DNA of 64,000 nt, from contig NC_134276.1 in NCBI RefSeq assembly GCF_949628215.1, positions 105,562,756 to 105,626,755 of the forward strand, read 5' to 3'. Every line of letters begins with the position of its first letter. Within the stretch, counting starts at the first letter, position 1. This DNA comes from Phalacrocorax aristotelis. Its lineage: Eukaryota; Chordata; Aves; Suliformes; Phalacrocoracidae. Positions 26,615 to 40,060 of the stretch are shown one piece after another. Below the pieces are notes generated by a model. That model was not told the DNA's origin, searched no databases, and was given only the letters and a program-made list of their open reading frames with translations. Position numbers and translations under genes: made by a program.

Positions 26615-26700
26615 ATTAAAATCTTGCTTCTGTCACTGACTTATAGTGGGTTAGAAAAGCCATGTAGTCTCTCTACCTTATTTCCTCACAGACCAGGGAG
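26615..26700 (+). mobile_element. Possible MIR-like SINE relic
   Basis: TTGCTTCTGTCACTGACTTATAGTGGGTTAGAAAAGCCATGTAGTCTCTCTACCTTATTTCCTCA parallels the MIR core (CTCTGCCACTTACTAGCTGTGTGACCTTGGGCAAGTCACTTAACCTCTCTGTGCCTCAGTTTCCTCA). Similarity is diffuse and boundaries are uncertain. Confidence 0.4.
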
Positions 26701-29700
26701 CAGAACAGGACTGTAGGTATACTGACAATATTTTTATTCTGATGTCCTCTACTTTATGGGGATTGATACAAAGACGCATAGAACATCGAAAATAGGAGAC
26801 ACCAGTTGTTCAGCTGAGCTCTTTTAGGAAGCTGAAAAAGCATCTAGCAATTGTGGGGATGTGTTTTTTCCCTGCAGTTTATTAATACAAATCAATTGTT
26901 TCTATTGCCAGTTCTAGTGAACTAGGAAGCTGCCAAGGTGCTAATGAGAGTACAGTCTGAATAGAAATTCCAGTGCCACTGGCCATGATGATTAGGAACA
27001 TTGATGAATATAGATGGTGCTGTCTTGACCCTCCTCTCTGCCTCCAACTTGAATGAGTCCTACCCTGCTCCGAAGCATTCGTCACCTTCTTTAACTGAAA
27101 AGTTTAGAATATTTTGTTTTGTTTTTCAATGAAAGCCTGCTGCCACTTCTGAAAGCATCCTTATGTAAGACAGAGAAATAGCGAAAGATTTGCTTCCACA
27201 TCCTGAAGTTGCTCAAGGAAGAACAACTGCAATTTGACTAGAGCAATACAAATACTGAAGCTAATAAAAGTGGCTGCCTTCAGACATGTGACTTTGAGCC
27301 CTTTCACAGAATTGTGATTATGGTAGTTGGGTTTCTTTCTCTTCCCGATCTGACCAACTCCTCCTCTACCACTGCTGTTCCCTTTATGAATTTATATAAG
27401 AGTTAGAGGTGTAGACACACCAGCCAAAAGAATTTTGAAAGACAAGTCGCTGAGTGCAGCCAACAGAGACTGGGTTCTTTCTTGTGTGAGAGCTAAATAA
27501 AATAATGTTATCAAATACCACTCTCCTGTTTCAATCCATGGAACAGGATACTGAAGGGAATGACCAGTGCCCGTTAGCATATGTGGACTAACGACGTTCC
27601 ACTACCATTTCCATGAGCAGCATGCCGCACTGCCATCCTTTTAGCCTGGCAATGCCTATATTCCCTTAGGCTTCAAGAGGAAAAGTTAAGCTTTCTCCAA
27701 CGTAATGGTTCCTGTGAAGTCATGCAATCTTGACAACAGCAAGGGAGCCATGTACGTTTTGTTGCAACCGTGAGGATTAGAAGGATGTAATACAAAAGAT
27801 GGCCTTTTAAAAATAGCAAATAGCTAACTTTGCCCAAGCAAATATGTAAGAACATAGCACTACAGATCACTACCTGTTTCAACCCTTACAACTATAGGCC
27901 AGGGACTAAAGGATCAGCAGAAAAACTATTTCCTCCCTCCTAAATACAATGAGCTACAATTCCTACGCAGTGTGCTCCTCTTCATTTGCCACCAGTCTTA
28001 GCTGATTGCTGCCACTTGCTATTTCATCTTTATTCAAGTATATAAGTGTATTAATTTGCAACCTAGCCTACCAGTGGACTGAAATGAATAGTCTGGTGTT
28101 TATTTATATAAAATGTTTTCCTATATAGATCTGTTTAGCAAAGAAGAAAAGTAAATTCAGTGATATTTTTCACAAAGACAAAGTTCTCTGAAGGTCACAA
28201 ATACCAGTCAAGCATCAGTAATTACAACGGACACTGATAAGGGAACTTGAGGCTACTCACCCTATGTGCTGGATGCTGCAGGAAAAGGTGACATTTGGCT
28301 GTTTGCACTGTACCTTTCTTAGGAAAAATAATTTCAGTAGTTTATTATATGAGAGGGGGAAAATCCCGTAACCCAGAGACTTTCCTACCACCCCTTTATT
28401 CTGCTCTTATCATAGGTGCTAAATAACAAAGACAAACTGAGATAATACATGTTGTGTTGGGAAAACACAAGATAGAGCAAACTGTAAGAGAAAATATACC
28501 ATACCAGACAGAGCTGTTCTTTGGACTCCATTGCATCCTTCCCCAGCAACTGCTGATCCAGTGAAACCTGCATCTACCTATCCCCAACATAAGCTTTTAA
28601 AATCCCACTCAGCATTGAATAGTGGAAGCATCATGACTGTGCTCTGAATGATTCTGTTAATTAAAAAAGTGTTCTGTCTGGAGCAGAAACTTGAAGTTCG
28701 CTGAGTTAATTCTTTCTTAAGTGTGGATATTCATCTGCTTCTTGTAAATAGTTCCTCAATGTCAGCCTCTGTCATGTCTTCAGAGGCCTTGCTTTGTTTG
28801 AATTGAATGTGACAGAGGCCAATGTTTCCTGTGAAATTTACAGCACAGTAATATATATTTGTAAATAATCAACTTTAATGAAGAAGAGATAATATATAGT
28901 AATTTCTAAATATTTTCTGCAAGTATTTAACATAATTTTAACATTCCAGGCAAAATTCTTAGGTGTAGCATTCCTGAATCAACATGAGAGAGCTTTAAGT
29001 CATATTCATAGTTCCCTGAATCTTGGGCTGCTGGATTTTCCCTAAGGCACAAAACTAGTATTAGAATAATGCTAAATCTTGGCTGCTGGTAATAGCCCCT
29101 GAAGAACTATGGGGATTTATTGCTTTCTGGGGTACATCACTTCTCCTGGTACTGAGATCATTTGGTACAGAGCTCTCCATCCTGTATCAATGCTTTCCAA
29201 TGTAATTGAAGGTTTGGCCAATCATTTAAAAAGCTCTGCAGAAGGAATGTGAAAAATAACAGTGACCAGGAGGTTGATACTACATTTCAGCTTGGTAATC
29301 TCCAGCTTGTTGCTCATCCCCTTACGGGCCTTCCTGACTGACTGTCACTCTAAAAAAGGATGCTGTTCACAAAAACTTATTATTGTCCCCTAAAACCATG
29401 TGCAGGATAAAATTTGCAAAATAATGCCCCTGAAATTTTCTTCAGTTAAAAGAAAAAAAGAGATTTATTAGATGATAAGCTAGCTCTCCTAGCACCTTCT
29501 ACTTTGCTACTTAACTCACTTCAACCACGGATGTTATGTCACAGGTGACTGTTGAACAGCTGATGTTTAGTTTCAAAAGGAAATAAAAGCCTAGTTTGGA
29601 CTAAGTCCTATATTTCTGATTTTGATCCTGCCAAATCCTACATCCTCAAAAGCAATACAGATATTTAAGAAAGCCTATTTCACTACCCAGATTCTGAATT

Positions 29701-29736
29701 CTCATACTGAATTACGAAAAAAAAAAAAGATTGTTT

Positions 29737-29758
29737 GGGAGGGAGGGAGTTGGAAGGG
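29737..29758 (+). other. G-run cluster (GGGAGGGAGGGA)
   Basis: Four GGG runs at 29737-29739, 29741-29743, 29745-29747 and 29756-29758, with loops of 1, 1 and 8 bases, follow a 12-base poly-A stretch. It just exceeds the 7-base loop rule for a canonical G-quadruplex. Confidence 0.5.
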
Positions 29759-32700
29759 AAAAAACATCAATGTTAACGCCTAAACCCAAGACTGCTGTGG
29801 TTAGTGAATTTTCCCCAGGTGTTCCTACTGTTTGCTAAGCTTCGCCAAGCACTACTGATCAGTCTATTAAATAAATGTTTCATTAAGGAAACCAATATTT
29901 TTTATCAAGTCTGAATGAAATTCAGCCTTTCAGCAGGTGCCTACTATCAGCATAGGTTTATAAATCACTCTCTGGTGCTCTACCAGAAAGGATACAGTGG
30001 TTTTGAGACACTCCAGCTCGTAACAGAAATAGTGCCTAAGGTGTTCCACTATTTCCCTTCCTGTACGCAAATGCATGAAGATGGTATGAACGGGGAGATT
30101 TCTGACTTGCAAATAATTAAAAAACATCCATGTGTCATCTTCTCTGCTGCCTTGAGCTTTTCTGTAGGCAAAATGCAGGTAAAGATTTCACCAGCTTTTA
30201 CAAAAATAATGCATTTATACCTGTCGAATTATTCTGTTCAGTAGAATATAACCGCTATACCACATAGACTACATCTACCTTAACATGGTAGATATAACTG
30301 AAGGGGCCATAAGGTATGTCGTTTCCTGCCTAGGAATAATGGCATTCCCACATTTTTGCAAGCTTTATACAGCAACAAGCAGGAGTGTTGAGCACATTCC
30401 TCATGTGACAGACACCAGCAGCCTGTGCAAAGAGCAAGACCTTCTTGTAGCCATCTAGCAGGTCTGTGATAAATTCTCCAGTCTCAAAGATACTGGCAGA
30501 AATCAGAAACCCTGAAGGAGATAATAGAGTGGCTTGTGTGGAGATAAGTAGCTTAGACAACACTTTTGAAAAAGAAGGCAAGCATGTATTTTTTTGTGTT
30601 ACAGTCATTAACAGCGTACATATAACTATATGCCAATACTACAATAGACCTAATGTGTGCTAATGCGGCGGTCAGGAAGAGACATGGCACTCCGTCAAAG
30701 GAGGACAGAGCTTGATATTGAAAATCCATTTTAAATATTGCATTTAGTATTCAGGCCATCCTCAGAAAAAGGTGTAGCAGAAAGAGCATCCCAAAGCGGC
30801 AATGAAACTGATTAGAAGTGCAAAAAGATTTCCCTTTAAAGGAGGAGAAAAGATTAAGTCTTTCTGACTAGTGATAAGTAAAGGGAGATGGGAGGGAATC
30901 AGAAATTGAAAGCCTGGTCCAGCTGACAGTGGAGTCATTGGGAAGCCTTTCATTAACTCCAGCAGCGGTTGGAGTATGCCCTCTGTTCAGCTAATCCTGG
31001 TTGTTCTTTCATGGTGGAGGAAAAGACATTTAATGAAATACACAATGAAACGGTATTTGCCATCTGAAGTACAGTGTATCTGTTTTACTCCCTGTGGCTG
31101 GACATCGACACAAGGAACCTACAGGAAAAGAAGGGTGAGATTCACGCTTCTCCCAGGTACCAGAGCAGATACAAGGACCACTCCTGGCTGAGAACTAGGC
31201 ACCTGGACCTTGCGGAGCCAGGAGAAGGTGGTGCTCAGAGGCAGCTAACACTCAGACGATGAGACCACCCCTCAATGCCATTACAGGATAACAGGGGGCA
31301 GAAGTGAAAAGACACCTTCCCAGCCTTCCCTCCTTCCAGAACCAGGGGTTTGCCCAACTCAGCAGCTTCCCTGCTGCCACAAAGTATGTCCAGGCTCTTT
31401 TGGAAGCGCGCTGAAGTTTGTCAGCTGGTTACATGCTGGAAAACATGTAGAAGATTTATCATTCCTCATGTTCAGCCAGTTAGCAGCCTGAGTTCAACAA
31501 GTGACATCTTCAGTACGTATAATAAGATATCCTGTTAATTGTTTTGAAGTGATTTCTCTAGAGGTAGTCTAGAAGTAAAGAAGTTTAAATGCTTGTCCTA
31601 AGCATGTGCCTTTTTCTCTATTAAGTTTCCTCTAGTGCTCTACGTGTGATAATTACTGTTTCTAAACTGCTAATTAAGCTTCTGGAGACAGAGATGCCTG
31701 ATTATAGTGAGTTTCAAAACACTAGTGCACTGGGAGCGGGATTTTCTCCTTGAACTGTGCCTGAAGATTAGCACTTCAGGGCTTGTACACGTAACGTAAT
31801 TTTATCAATCCTGCACGCTTTTCAAAACCGTATTTCAAAAAACATTTCTAATAAGATATGATTTCGTCATCACGTGGTGCTGATCGGAGTTTTCTATGGA
31901 GTATCGTTGTGGCTACGACCTTAGCTCTAATCTTGTTCTTTGCTATTTTTCTGCTATGCTGTTCTTTGCTATGAAGTAGTCTGCTTTTAAAATGTCTGAG
32001 AACGAGAAATAGCTTCTGGTCCCTGAAGGCCCTCACCTCACCCCAGCACAACCAGACGATTCCGCCCTGGCATTGTTCTCTCTCTTTTCAGCCTTCTACA
32101 TATGCCCTCCACGATGCTGGGAGCTGTGGAAAGAGGACAGAGATATTTCTCTTTGTCAGATGAACCTTTCAATCGTTTTTCCAAAGGACAGTATTTGGGA
32201 AGTAATAATTAGGGCTGGGGAGTGTTAGAGAGGTTCAAAGCACTTGTCCCCTGCTGACAGAAAGAAGTAACGGCCACAGAAGGTCTGTAAGTTTGTTACG
32301 TGCAAATCAGTACTGAAGTCAAACGTGCTATGCTGGCTTACAACTACTGAGCAATTTTACCCAACATTTTTGGGAAATACTGAAATATGCCTTGCTGAGA
32401 GAGCTATGAAGGGGAGGGGACTGCAAGGGAAGGAATCAGCAATGAAAGTGGAAGAAAAGAAAATAAATACCCACAAAAGGCTTTTCTAAGACAGTCAGAC
32501 ATAGTGATCGAAGATGATTAATTAAAATTAAAATCCTGGAGATGTCAGAGTTTCTGGAGTTACCTAAGAGACCTGACTCTCCCTTAGCTGATAAATCCTT
32601 TGCTAATAACGTTATCTATCGGCAAAACCACATTATTTTTTGAGGGATTTATTCAGTGAGAAACTGAGGTCTGTGACCAGACAAAGACACAGGGAGCAGA

Positions 32701-33370
32701 TGCAATTCCTTCAAAATTAAGTTACCCACCTGGTCCAAGTTTTACTCTCAGCAGCTAGCATATAACTGAAGTTTCTTTTTATGCATTTAATTCAGGCTGT
32801 TGTGTAAACTAAGGAATATACACTGCAGGGTAGTTAAAAAACATGAAAAGTTGTTTTTCTTTGTTAGAGGGTCAGGTTCTGGCATACATTTAAAAAAACA
32901 CTCAGCTGTGCATTGATAAACAAAACAACTGGCTTTCAAGTGATTTGGTGTGGTGATCTGGGGTTTTGTTGTCAGTGTCAACTAGCTAAATCCTTTAAAA
33001 AAAATTCATTATATGTTTCTGTGTCAGCCTTCCTCTCGAAGCTGCCAGCAGCAGGAAGCCCTTTATGAGCAGAAACACCTGTGGATGTTTCTCATTTTTG
33101 CACACGTACTTCAACCTTTCAAAGGGCATTCCTCAACTCGCAGCTCTTCGTGCGAAGCCAGAGCTAACCCTTTTGTTTTGTGAGACCACGGGGTAAATAT
33201 TTTGGCCTCTGGGCCCCGTCTGTGGGAATTCTTGCCCAGGGTTAGTGACGGCAGCATTTAAACAGTTATCAGAAATGACTCCTGAAAAATACTTACGGTT
33301 CTAGCCTGGTCATGGAAAATCTTTTATAGCAGACAGCATGGACAAGCGTGTTCGGGGTTTCCAGTCAGCA

Positions 33371-33401
33371 GGACGGGACGGGACGAGACGGGTCGGGACG
33401 G
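33371..33401 (+). repeat. GGGAC pentanucleotide repeat
   Basis: Imperfect GGACGGGACGGGACGAGACGGGTCGGGACGG, about six units of a GGGAC pentamer with two substitutions, at the upstream edge of the CpG island. Confidence 0.8.
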
Positions 33402-33958
33402 AGGCCCAGGCCGTGGTTGCCCGCAGCACCCGCAGGCCGCCACGCCACCTCAGGCGGGCACCAGCGGGCAGCCACGCGGGACCGAGTCCGGTTGTGCCGC
33501 CGTTCCAGCCGCCAGCGTGGCTGGCAGCCCACCTTCACCGGAGCCCGCACACCCGTTCTGCTCTCCCACTTGCCCACACATCACCATTTTAATCCCAGTC
33601 TACAAACGACCGCGATTTTAACCCCAGCAGAAACCCCCTCGGACACCGCGCCTGACCGCGGCAGCGCCGCCCGTCACACCCCTGCGGGGCTCCCCCCACC
33701 GGCCCGAGCCGGGCCGAGGCGGACAAAGGCGGCGGGAGGCGGGGAAGCCTGACTGGCCGCGCCGCGACGGGGCGGCCCCGCCGCCGCCACCGCCACCCGC
33801 GGCGCCGCCGGGACAGCCGGGGGGGGCGGCCCGGGCGCGGCGGGGGGCAGCGGGCCCGGCCCGGCCCCGACGGCGCCGCCCGCCACCGCCACCCTCCCCA
33901 CCCCGGCCCGCCTCCGCGCCGCGACGGGGCGGTCGGCGGCTCCGCGCCCGCTGCCGGC

Positions 33959-34052
33959 ATGGAGGCAGCAGGGCGGCGCGGCCGGGCCGAGGGGCGCCCC
34001 GCCTGGGGGGTCCTGGTCCCCGCCGCCCTTCTCCTCCTCCTCCTCCTGGCAG
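33959..34052 (+). CDS. CYYR1: CYYR1 coding exon 1: signal peptide
   Basis: First coding exon of cysteine and tyrosine rich protein 1, a small single-pass type I membrane protein of the Shisa-like (STMC6) superfamily. Its cellular role is poorly known. The ATG at 33959 has G at -3 and G at +4, a strong Kozak context. It opens 31 codons plus one base: a basic, Gly/Ala/Arg-rich N-region (residues 1-15), then WGVLVPAALLLLLLLA, a hydrophobic signal-peptide core with seven consecutive Leu. The exon ends in ...CTG GCA G, followed by the donor GTCAGC (phase 1). Joining to exon 2 gives ...[11 protein letters not shown], matching the known layout in which the Cys-rich ectodomain follows the leader directly. 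Frames continuing past 34052 run into intron 1. The N-region is GC-rich and not alignable to mammals from memory, so the start is a good inference rather than proven. Confidence 0.85.
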
Positions 34053-34450
34053 GTCAGCGGCGGGACCGGGCGGGTGGGCGCTGCGGGGCGGGAGCCGCGA
34101 AGCTGCAGGCGGGCGGCCGGCAGCGGGACCGGGGGGGGCGGCGGGGGCCGGTGTAAGGCGGCAGCCGGGGGGCTTTTTCGTCTTGCTGTCGGTGATGGAA
34201 TTGGCAGCCGGAGTTGGAAGCGGCTCTCGGGCTGTCGGAGCCGGACCCCCCTGTGCAGGGTGTGCTGTGCGTGAGCCCCGTGCGGGCCGCGGGGAGGGTC
34301 AGTCGCGCCCCCCGGGGGGGAGCCGTGAGGTGCCCCTGGGCCGGGCGAGGGCAGCCCTCGGCGCCGCCGGGCAACCGGCGGCGGTGCGAGCCGGCGGCGG
34401 CGGCTGCGCTTGCCGGGCGCCTCGGGGGCACAGCCTGCGCCAAAACAATG

Positions 34451-34537
34451 GGTGACAGCGCAAAAGCCCGAAGCTGCCGACACGGGGAGTCCTGCGAGGG
34501 TAACAGCGCAAAAGCCGTGGCGTGGGGAGTCCCGCAG
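34451..34537 (+). repeat. Imperfect tandem duplication in intron 1
   Basis: Unit 1 (34451-34498) reads GGTGACAGCGCAAAAGCC ... GGGGAGTCCTGCGA. Unit 2 (34499-34537) reads GGTAACAGCGCAAAAGCC ... GGGGAGTCCCGCAG. The start and end blocks are conserved and the middle is shortened by about 9 bp in the second copy. Confidence 0.8.
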
Positions 34538-36073
34538 GCGGTCGCCCCCGCGTTGCTGCTCCTTCGCAGCAGGGCCCATGCCAGTTGCTGGCCTCCCCTC
34601 TCCTTCTAGAGGTTGCCGTCCCTCCTGCTGCCCCAGTTGACGCGCTGGGGAAGCTGGTCTCCAGGCCGATGGGTTAGTTCTTCCACTTTTTTGTGCGTGT
34701 GATACAGGGGTAACCACACAGGTTTGGGGCGCAGCCGCGGGAGCCACTGTGCATGCTGCCTCGCACGGCCTCTCCGGCCTCCCGCTTGGGTGGCACTTGT
34801 TGTCAAGCAGAGACCGAGCAGAAGCAGGTTGACAGAGCCGGCCTGCTACAATCTGACGAGCAAGGTGAAGGTGCTGGGTTTGGGGATGGTTCAGCAGCTC
34901 GAGCCGTTCGCTACAGTTGGTGTGCGAAGGAGCCTCGGCGCCAGGTGGGAATTTGCAGCCAGAGGTGGGGAAGGCGCAGGAGCATGGCGGCGGCTGGGAT
35001 GAGGTGGGGTTGCCTGAATGCCAGCACCCTGAGAGCTGGGCCGGCGTGGGTGAGAAGCAGTAACAGGAACGGGAGTAAAACCTACATGTAGAGCGGGAAC
35101 CCCCTGGTGCGATCTGCTGCCTGGGGAAAGGGAGCACTGGGGTACCGGGAATGCAGAAGCGCGGTTTGTCATCCGCGCTTTCAGGGCTCCACTGTGCCAG
35201 CGTGCTTTTGCGTGACCAAAGAGGTCACCAAGAGTGACAGTGTGTGGGGCAGGGAGTCTCTTTGGGTTCATCCAGGCTGCAGTTGAGGTCTTGGCAGAAG
35301 GGAGGGAGAGACAGGGATGAGATTTGGGCAGAGTGGGACTTGTGAGGATGCTTTCACAGTGCAGTAGCAGTACCCAGAGAAGAGAGGCTGATAGCTTTAA
35401 AACAACTTCTCACGGCGATAGAAGGATGTGAGTTCTTCCATGTTTCTTAATTGTAAAGAGCTCTCTTACTGTTGTTTCACAATTTGTGTTGTTCCTCAGT
35501 CCGGCAGAGCATCACTGCTGGAAATGTTTGTGGCCCTGGCTGGGCAGGCGGTGGGGCAGAGAGGGTGCTGGATGCCGCCATGCCATGCTGGCCATGGCGC
35601 TGGCACTGGAGCGGAGCAAGAGGGAGCTGCTGCCAGCTGGCCTGGGATGAGAGAGTGCCAAGCAATTCTAATTTACACCCGGGGCTGGGGCTGGGCAGGG
35701 ACTGGGGGAGGTAGCCGGTTCCTAGGCAGCTTCCTTCTCCTCTGCTGCAGCTCGGTGAGACAGGCAACTGGCCTCAAGTTTCCCTCTGGACTCTTTGCAG
35801 GAATGGAAGAAGGTGCTCCGTGGTATCTTGACGTTTCAAAATGCTCTTTCTTATTTTAAATGATTAAATACGAGAAGGAACTGATGCGGCCAGCTACAAA
35901 ATACCCATACACAAAGCACCTAAATCTGAACTTCCTACTGAAATGCAGAATGAGTGGGAACGGGCTGCCGTTTGTACTACAGGGCCAGGTCACGCTTTGA
36001 GTGAAGTCCTGTGATTGAATAAAACTGTTAGATTTCATTTTCTGTACTGCAGTTTGTTGTTGCTGCCGTTTGA

Positions 36074-37984
<1,911 letters not shown>

Positions 37985-40060
37985 CTCCAATTCATAGACT
38001 GGAAGACCAGTCGGGAGTCATTATATTCCTCTGACCTGACGTTTTGCATCATCGAGCCATAGATTCCTCCCCCCCGCCAAAAAGCTGTTTCAGACACGTC
38101 TTCTTTAAACACGTAATCTCTTTTCGAAAACTTCAGGCATTCGTGTGTTCGCTATCTGTCCTGGTAAACTGTTCTATAGTTCATTTACTAACACCGCTGG
38201 GAAATTTTGCTGGGAAACGAAGGCTGAAATTCCTACTGTCAGCTCTTAACTTATCTGCAAGTTTGAAATGTGGCCTAAATAGTCATCATGACGGCTGTCA
38301 ACCTTACCACTGGGCTGGGTGAACTCTGTCAGCCTCACATGTAAGATTTGCTTTGTTTTGCTTTGCCCTGCTCAGGGGTCAATTCTTTGGCCTTCCTTTG
38401 AGCTCCCTCTAGTATTTTCACTTCCTTCTTGAAGTGTGGCTGGCAGGGCTGAGCACAAGGTTTTGGGTTTATTTTTTCCTGTATCTTTCTTTGAGTACCT
38501 ATTTTGAAGCAGCTATCTGTGATGATCACAGAAGACATAAATGAACTCTAGCAATTTGTTCCAGCTCTAATTCCTTAAGTCACAGTCTTCAAAGCATGTC
38601 TGCTGCTTTAAGCCTGCAACATGGTCTTTGCTAGGGTTACCACCTTGCATTTAGTTGTGTTGCAAAAGATGTTATTGTGCCTTTAACTATGGTCCATAAC
38701 AATAACCTTCCCTTTTCATTATTTGGCACTATACTGGGGTTTTTTTGTGTGTGTATGCGCAAGCTTTTCCTGCAGAAGTTTAATTTTGCCTCACCCCCAA
38801 ATGGCAAACCGATGAGGTTGCATTAGAAGTAGTCACAATCCCTGGAATTTAGAAACGGCCACTAGTAACTTACCTGCTTATGTCTTTCTGTTGACAATTG
38901 TGTATTGAAATCTTCCAACGAACCATTTTTGATCCAACAAACTACGTGTCCTGATAGTTCCATGTAATGCTGTTCTTTAAATATCCTTATTTTCCTGTGC
39001 CGTCATTTTTGACCCTACTGTCTGCACCAAACAGTGGACTTGATCTGCGTGGGTGCTTTTATAAGTGCCTTTTTTACTGTCTTAAACACCATTAGTAGCC
39101 CTCAGTGTTGTATTGGCTCCTCTGCTTCTTTAGGGGTTGCCTATGCTTCTTTCTTTGTTCACACTAATTTTTCTTCTCTCTGTTCTTTATAAATCTGCAT
39201 GTCTTTCTGAAGTTTCTGCTCTTAATCTTCTCTAGGATTCTTTTTTTCACAAGCGTAACTCTCTTGCAGCTTTGGAAAAGCCTTTTGGCATGCAGTAGGT
39301 TCTTTTTAAACAATTCTGTTTTGTTTCACGCCTCTCACTCTTCTCTTTCTAGACCCATATGCCAGCAATTGTGCAAACAGACTATAAACACCAGGCAATA
39401 ATGTAAATACTGATTTTAAAACAAAGTCAGTGTGACTAGATCATGATCATTGATACTTACGTTGCTTGTAGCTTTCAGGTGATTAATTAACTCTCTTCAC
39501 TCATTAAAATGAGATTCAACATTGAGATATTCTATGTAGGGTTTCAGAATTTTCTATATTAAGAAATCGCCATCTTTTTAGGACATTGGGGAATTTTTTT
39601 TTCTTTAGTCACATGAGGTTTTCAGCAAACATCCTCCAGGCTGTGTGCATCTGTGATTAGCCTGTTTTCTTTCCACACATGAAGAACAGATGCAGAGTTA
39701 TGGGCTCATGCTAGTATTAGGATTTCAGGACCTGTAAGAGATGTTCCACAACTCCATCTTTAGTTGGACTACAGGTATAATCTGTAAGCGTTCGAGGTCT
39801 GTGATGGAGTCATCTGTGATCCCATGAGCATCTCTCATGTAAAGTAACACATCCTTCCTCCTCCTCTCCCCGCCCTTCGTGATGCCCTTTCAGAGCAAGT
39901 TGTACAGCGTTAATGTTCCAGCTATATTTCCCTTCCCACTAGTTTTCAATAGCTACAGCCTGTCATTATTTCCTCTGATGCATATGTATTTCCTCCTGTT
40001 TATTTGCTGGGCATGTAGTGCTTAATAGTTAGCCCTTCTAAAAATGTTTTTCTCTTGGAC
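37985..40060 (-). mobile_element. Very old CR1-clade LINE, antisense, about 2 kb
   Basis: The plus strand reads as a decayed reverse complement of an amniote CR1-clade LINE, from its 3' end inward. Ordered blocks: ATAGACTGGAAGACCAG ... CTCTGACCTGAC (like ATAGATTTTAAGGCCAG ... TCTAGTCTGACCTC); CTGGTAAACTGTTCTATAGTTCATTTAC; TCCTTCTTGAAGTGTGGCTGGCAG; ACCTTGCATTTAGTTGTGTTGCAAAAG; CATTATTTGGCAC ... CAAATGGCAAAC. Further on: TGTTGACAATTGTGTATTGAAATC with TTTTTGATCCA, then GATTAATTAACTCTCTTCACTCATTAAAATGAGATTCA. The last clear block is TTTCCTCCTGTTTATTTGCTGGGCATGTAGTGCTTA near 40000. It lies in sense CYYR1 intron 2 and has no coding capacity. Family placement rests on remembered consensus text; internal deletions make the boundaries approximate. 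Confidence 0.65.

Larger units (their letters stand above)
23118..33364. other. Intergenic upstream of CYYR1, no gene seen
   Basis: About 10 kb with no supported gene. Local features are listed separately: the 24147-24205 minisatellite, the 26270-26390 microsatellite, a MIR-like relic at 26615-26700 and a G-run tract at 29737-29758. A 13-bp direct repeat (TGTTCTTTGCTAT) occurs at 31934 and 31959. AT content is high until about 33000 and then rises into the CpG island. The last few kilobases could hold distal regulatory elements, but nothing specific is visible. Confidence 0.55.
33365..34560. promoter_or_regulatory. CpG island, presumed CYYR1 promoter
   Basis: CpG density jumps from background to very high at about 33365, peaks between 33650 and 34100 and fades after 34560. 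The island contains coding exon 1 of CYYR1, so the promoter and 5' UTR should lie between about 33400 and 33958. No TATA box is visible. GC-box (GGGGCGG) sequences occur at 33769-33775 and 33926-33932, consistent with an Sp/KLF-driven CpG-island promoter. GCC-repeat text spans 33778-33815. The exact transcription start cannot be read from sequence. Long open frames on both strands here, up to 487 codons on the minus strand, reflect the scarcity of stop codons in GC-rich DNA. Confidence 0.85.

Noticed and set aside
33674..35137. 487-codon minus-strand open frame across the CpG island
   Set aside because: It overlaps CYYR1 exon 1 in antisense. Its translation is low-complexity Pro/Arg/Ala/Ser, and stop-poor GC-rich DNA gives long frames on both strands here. 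No domain or splice context.
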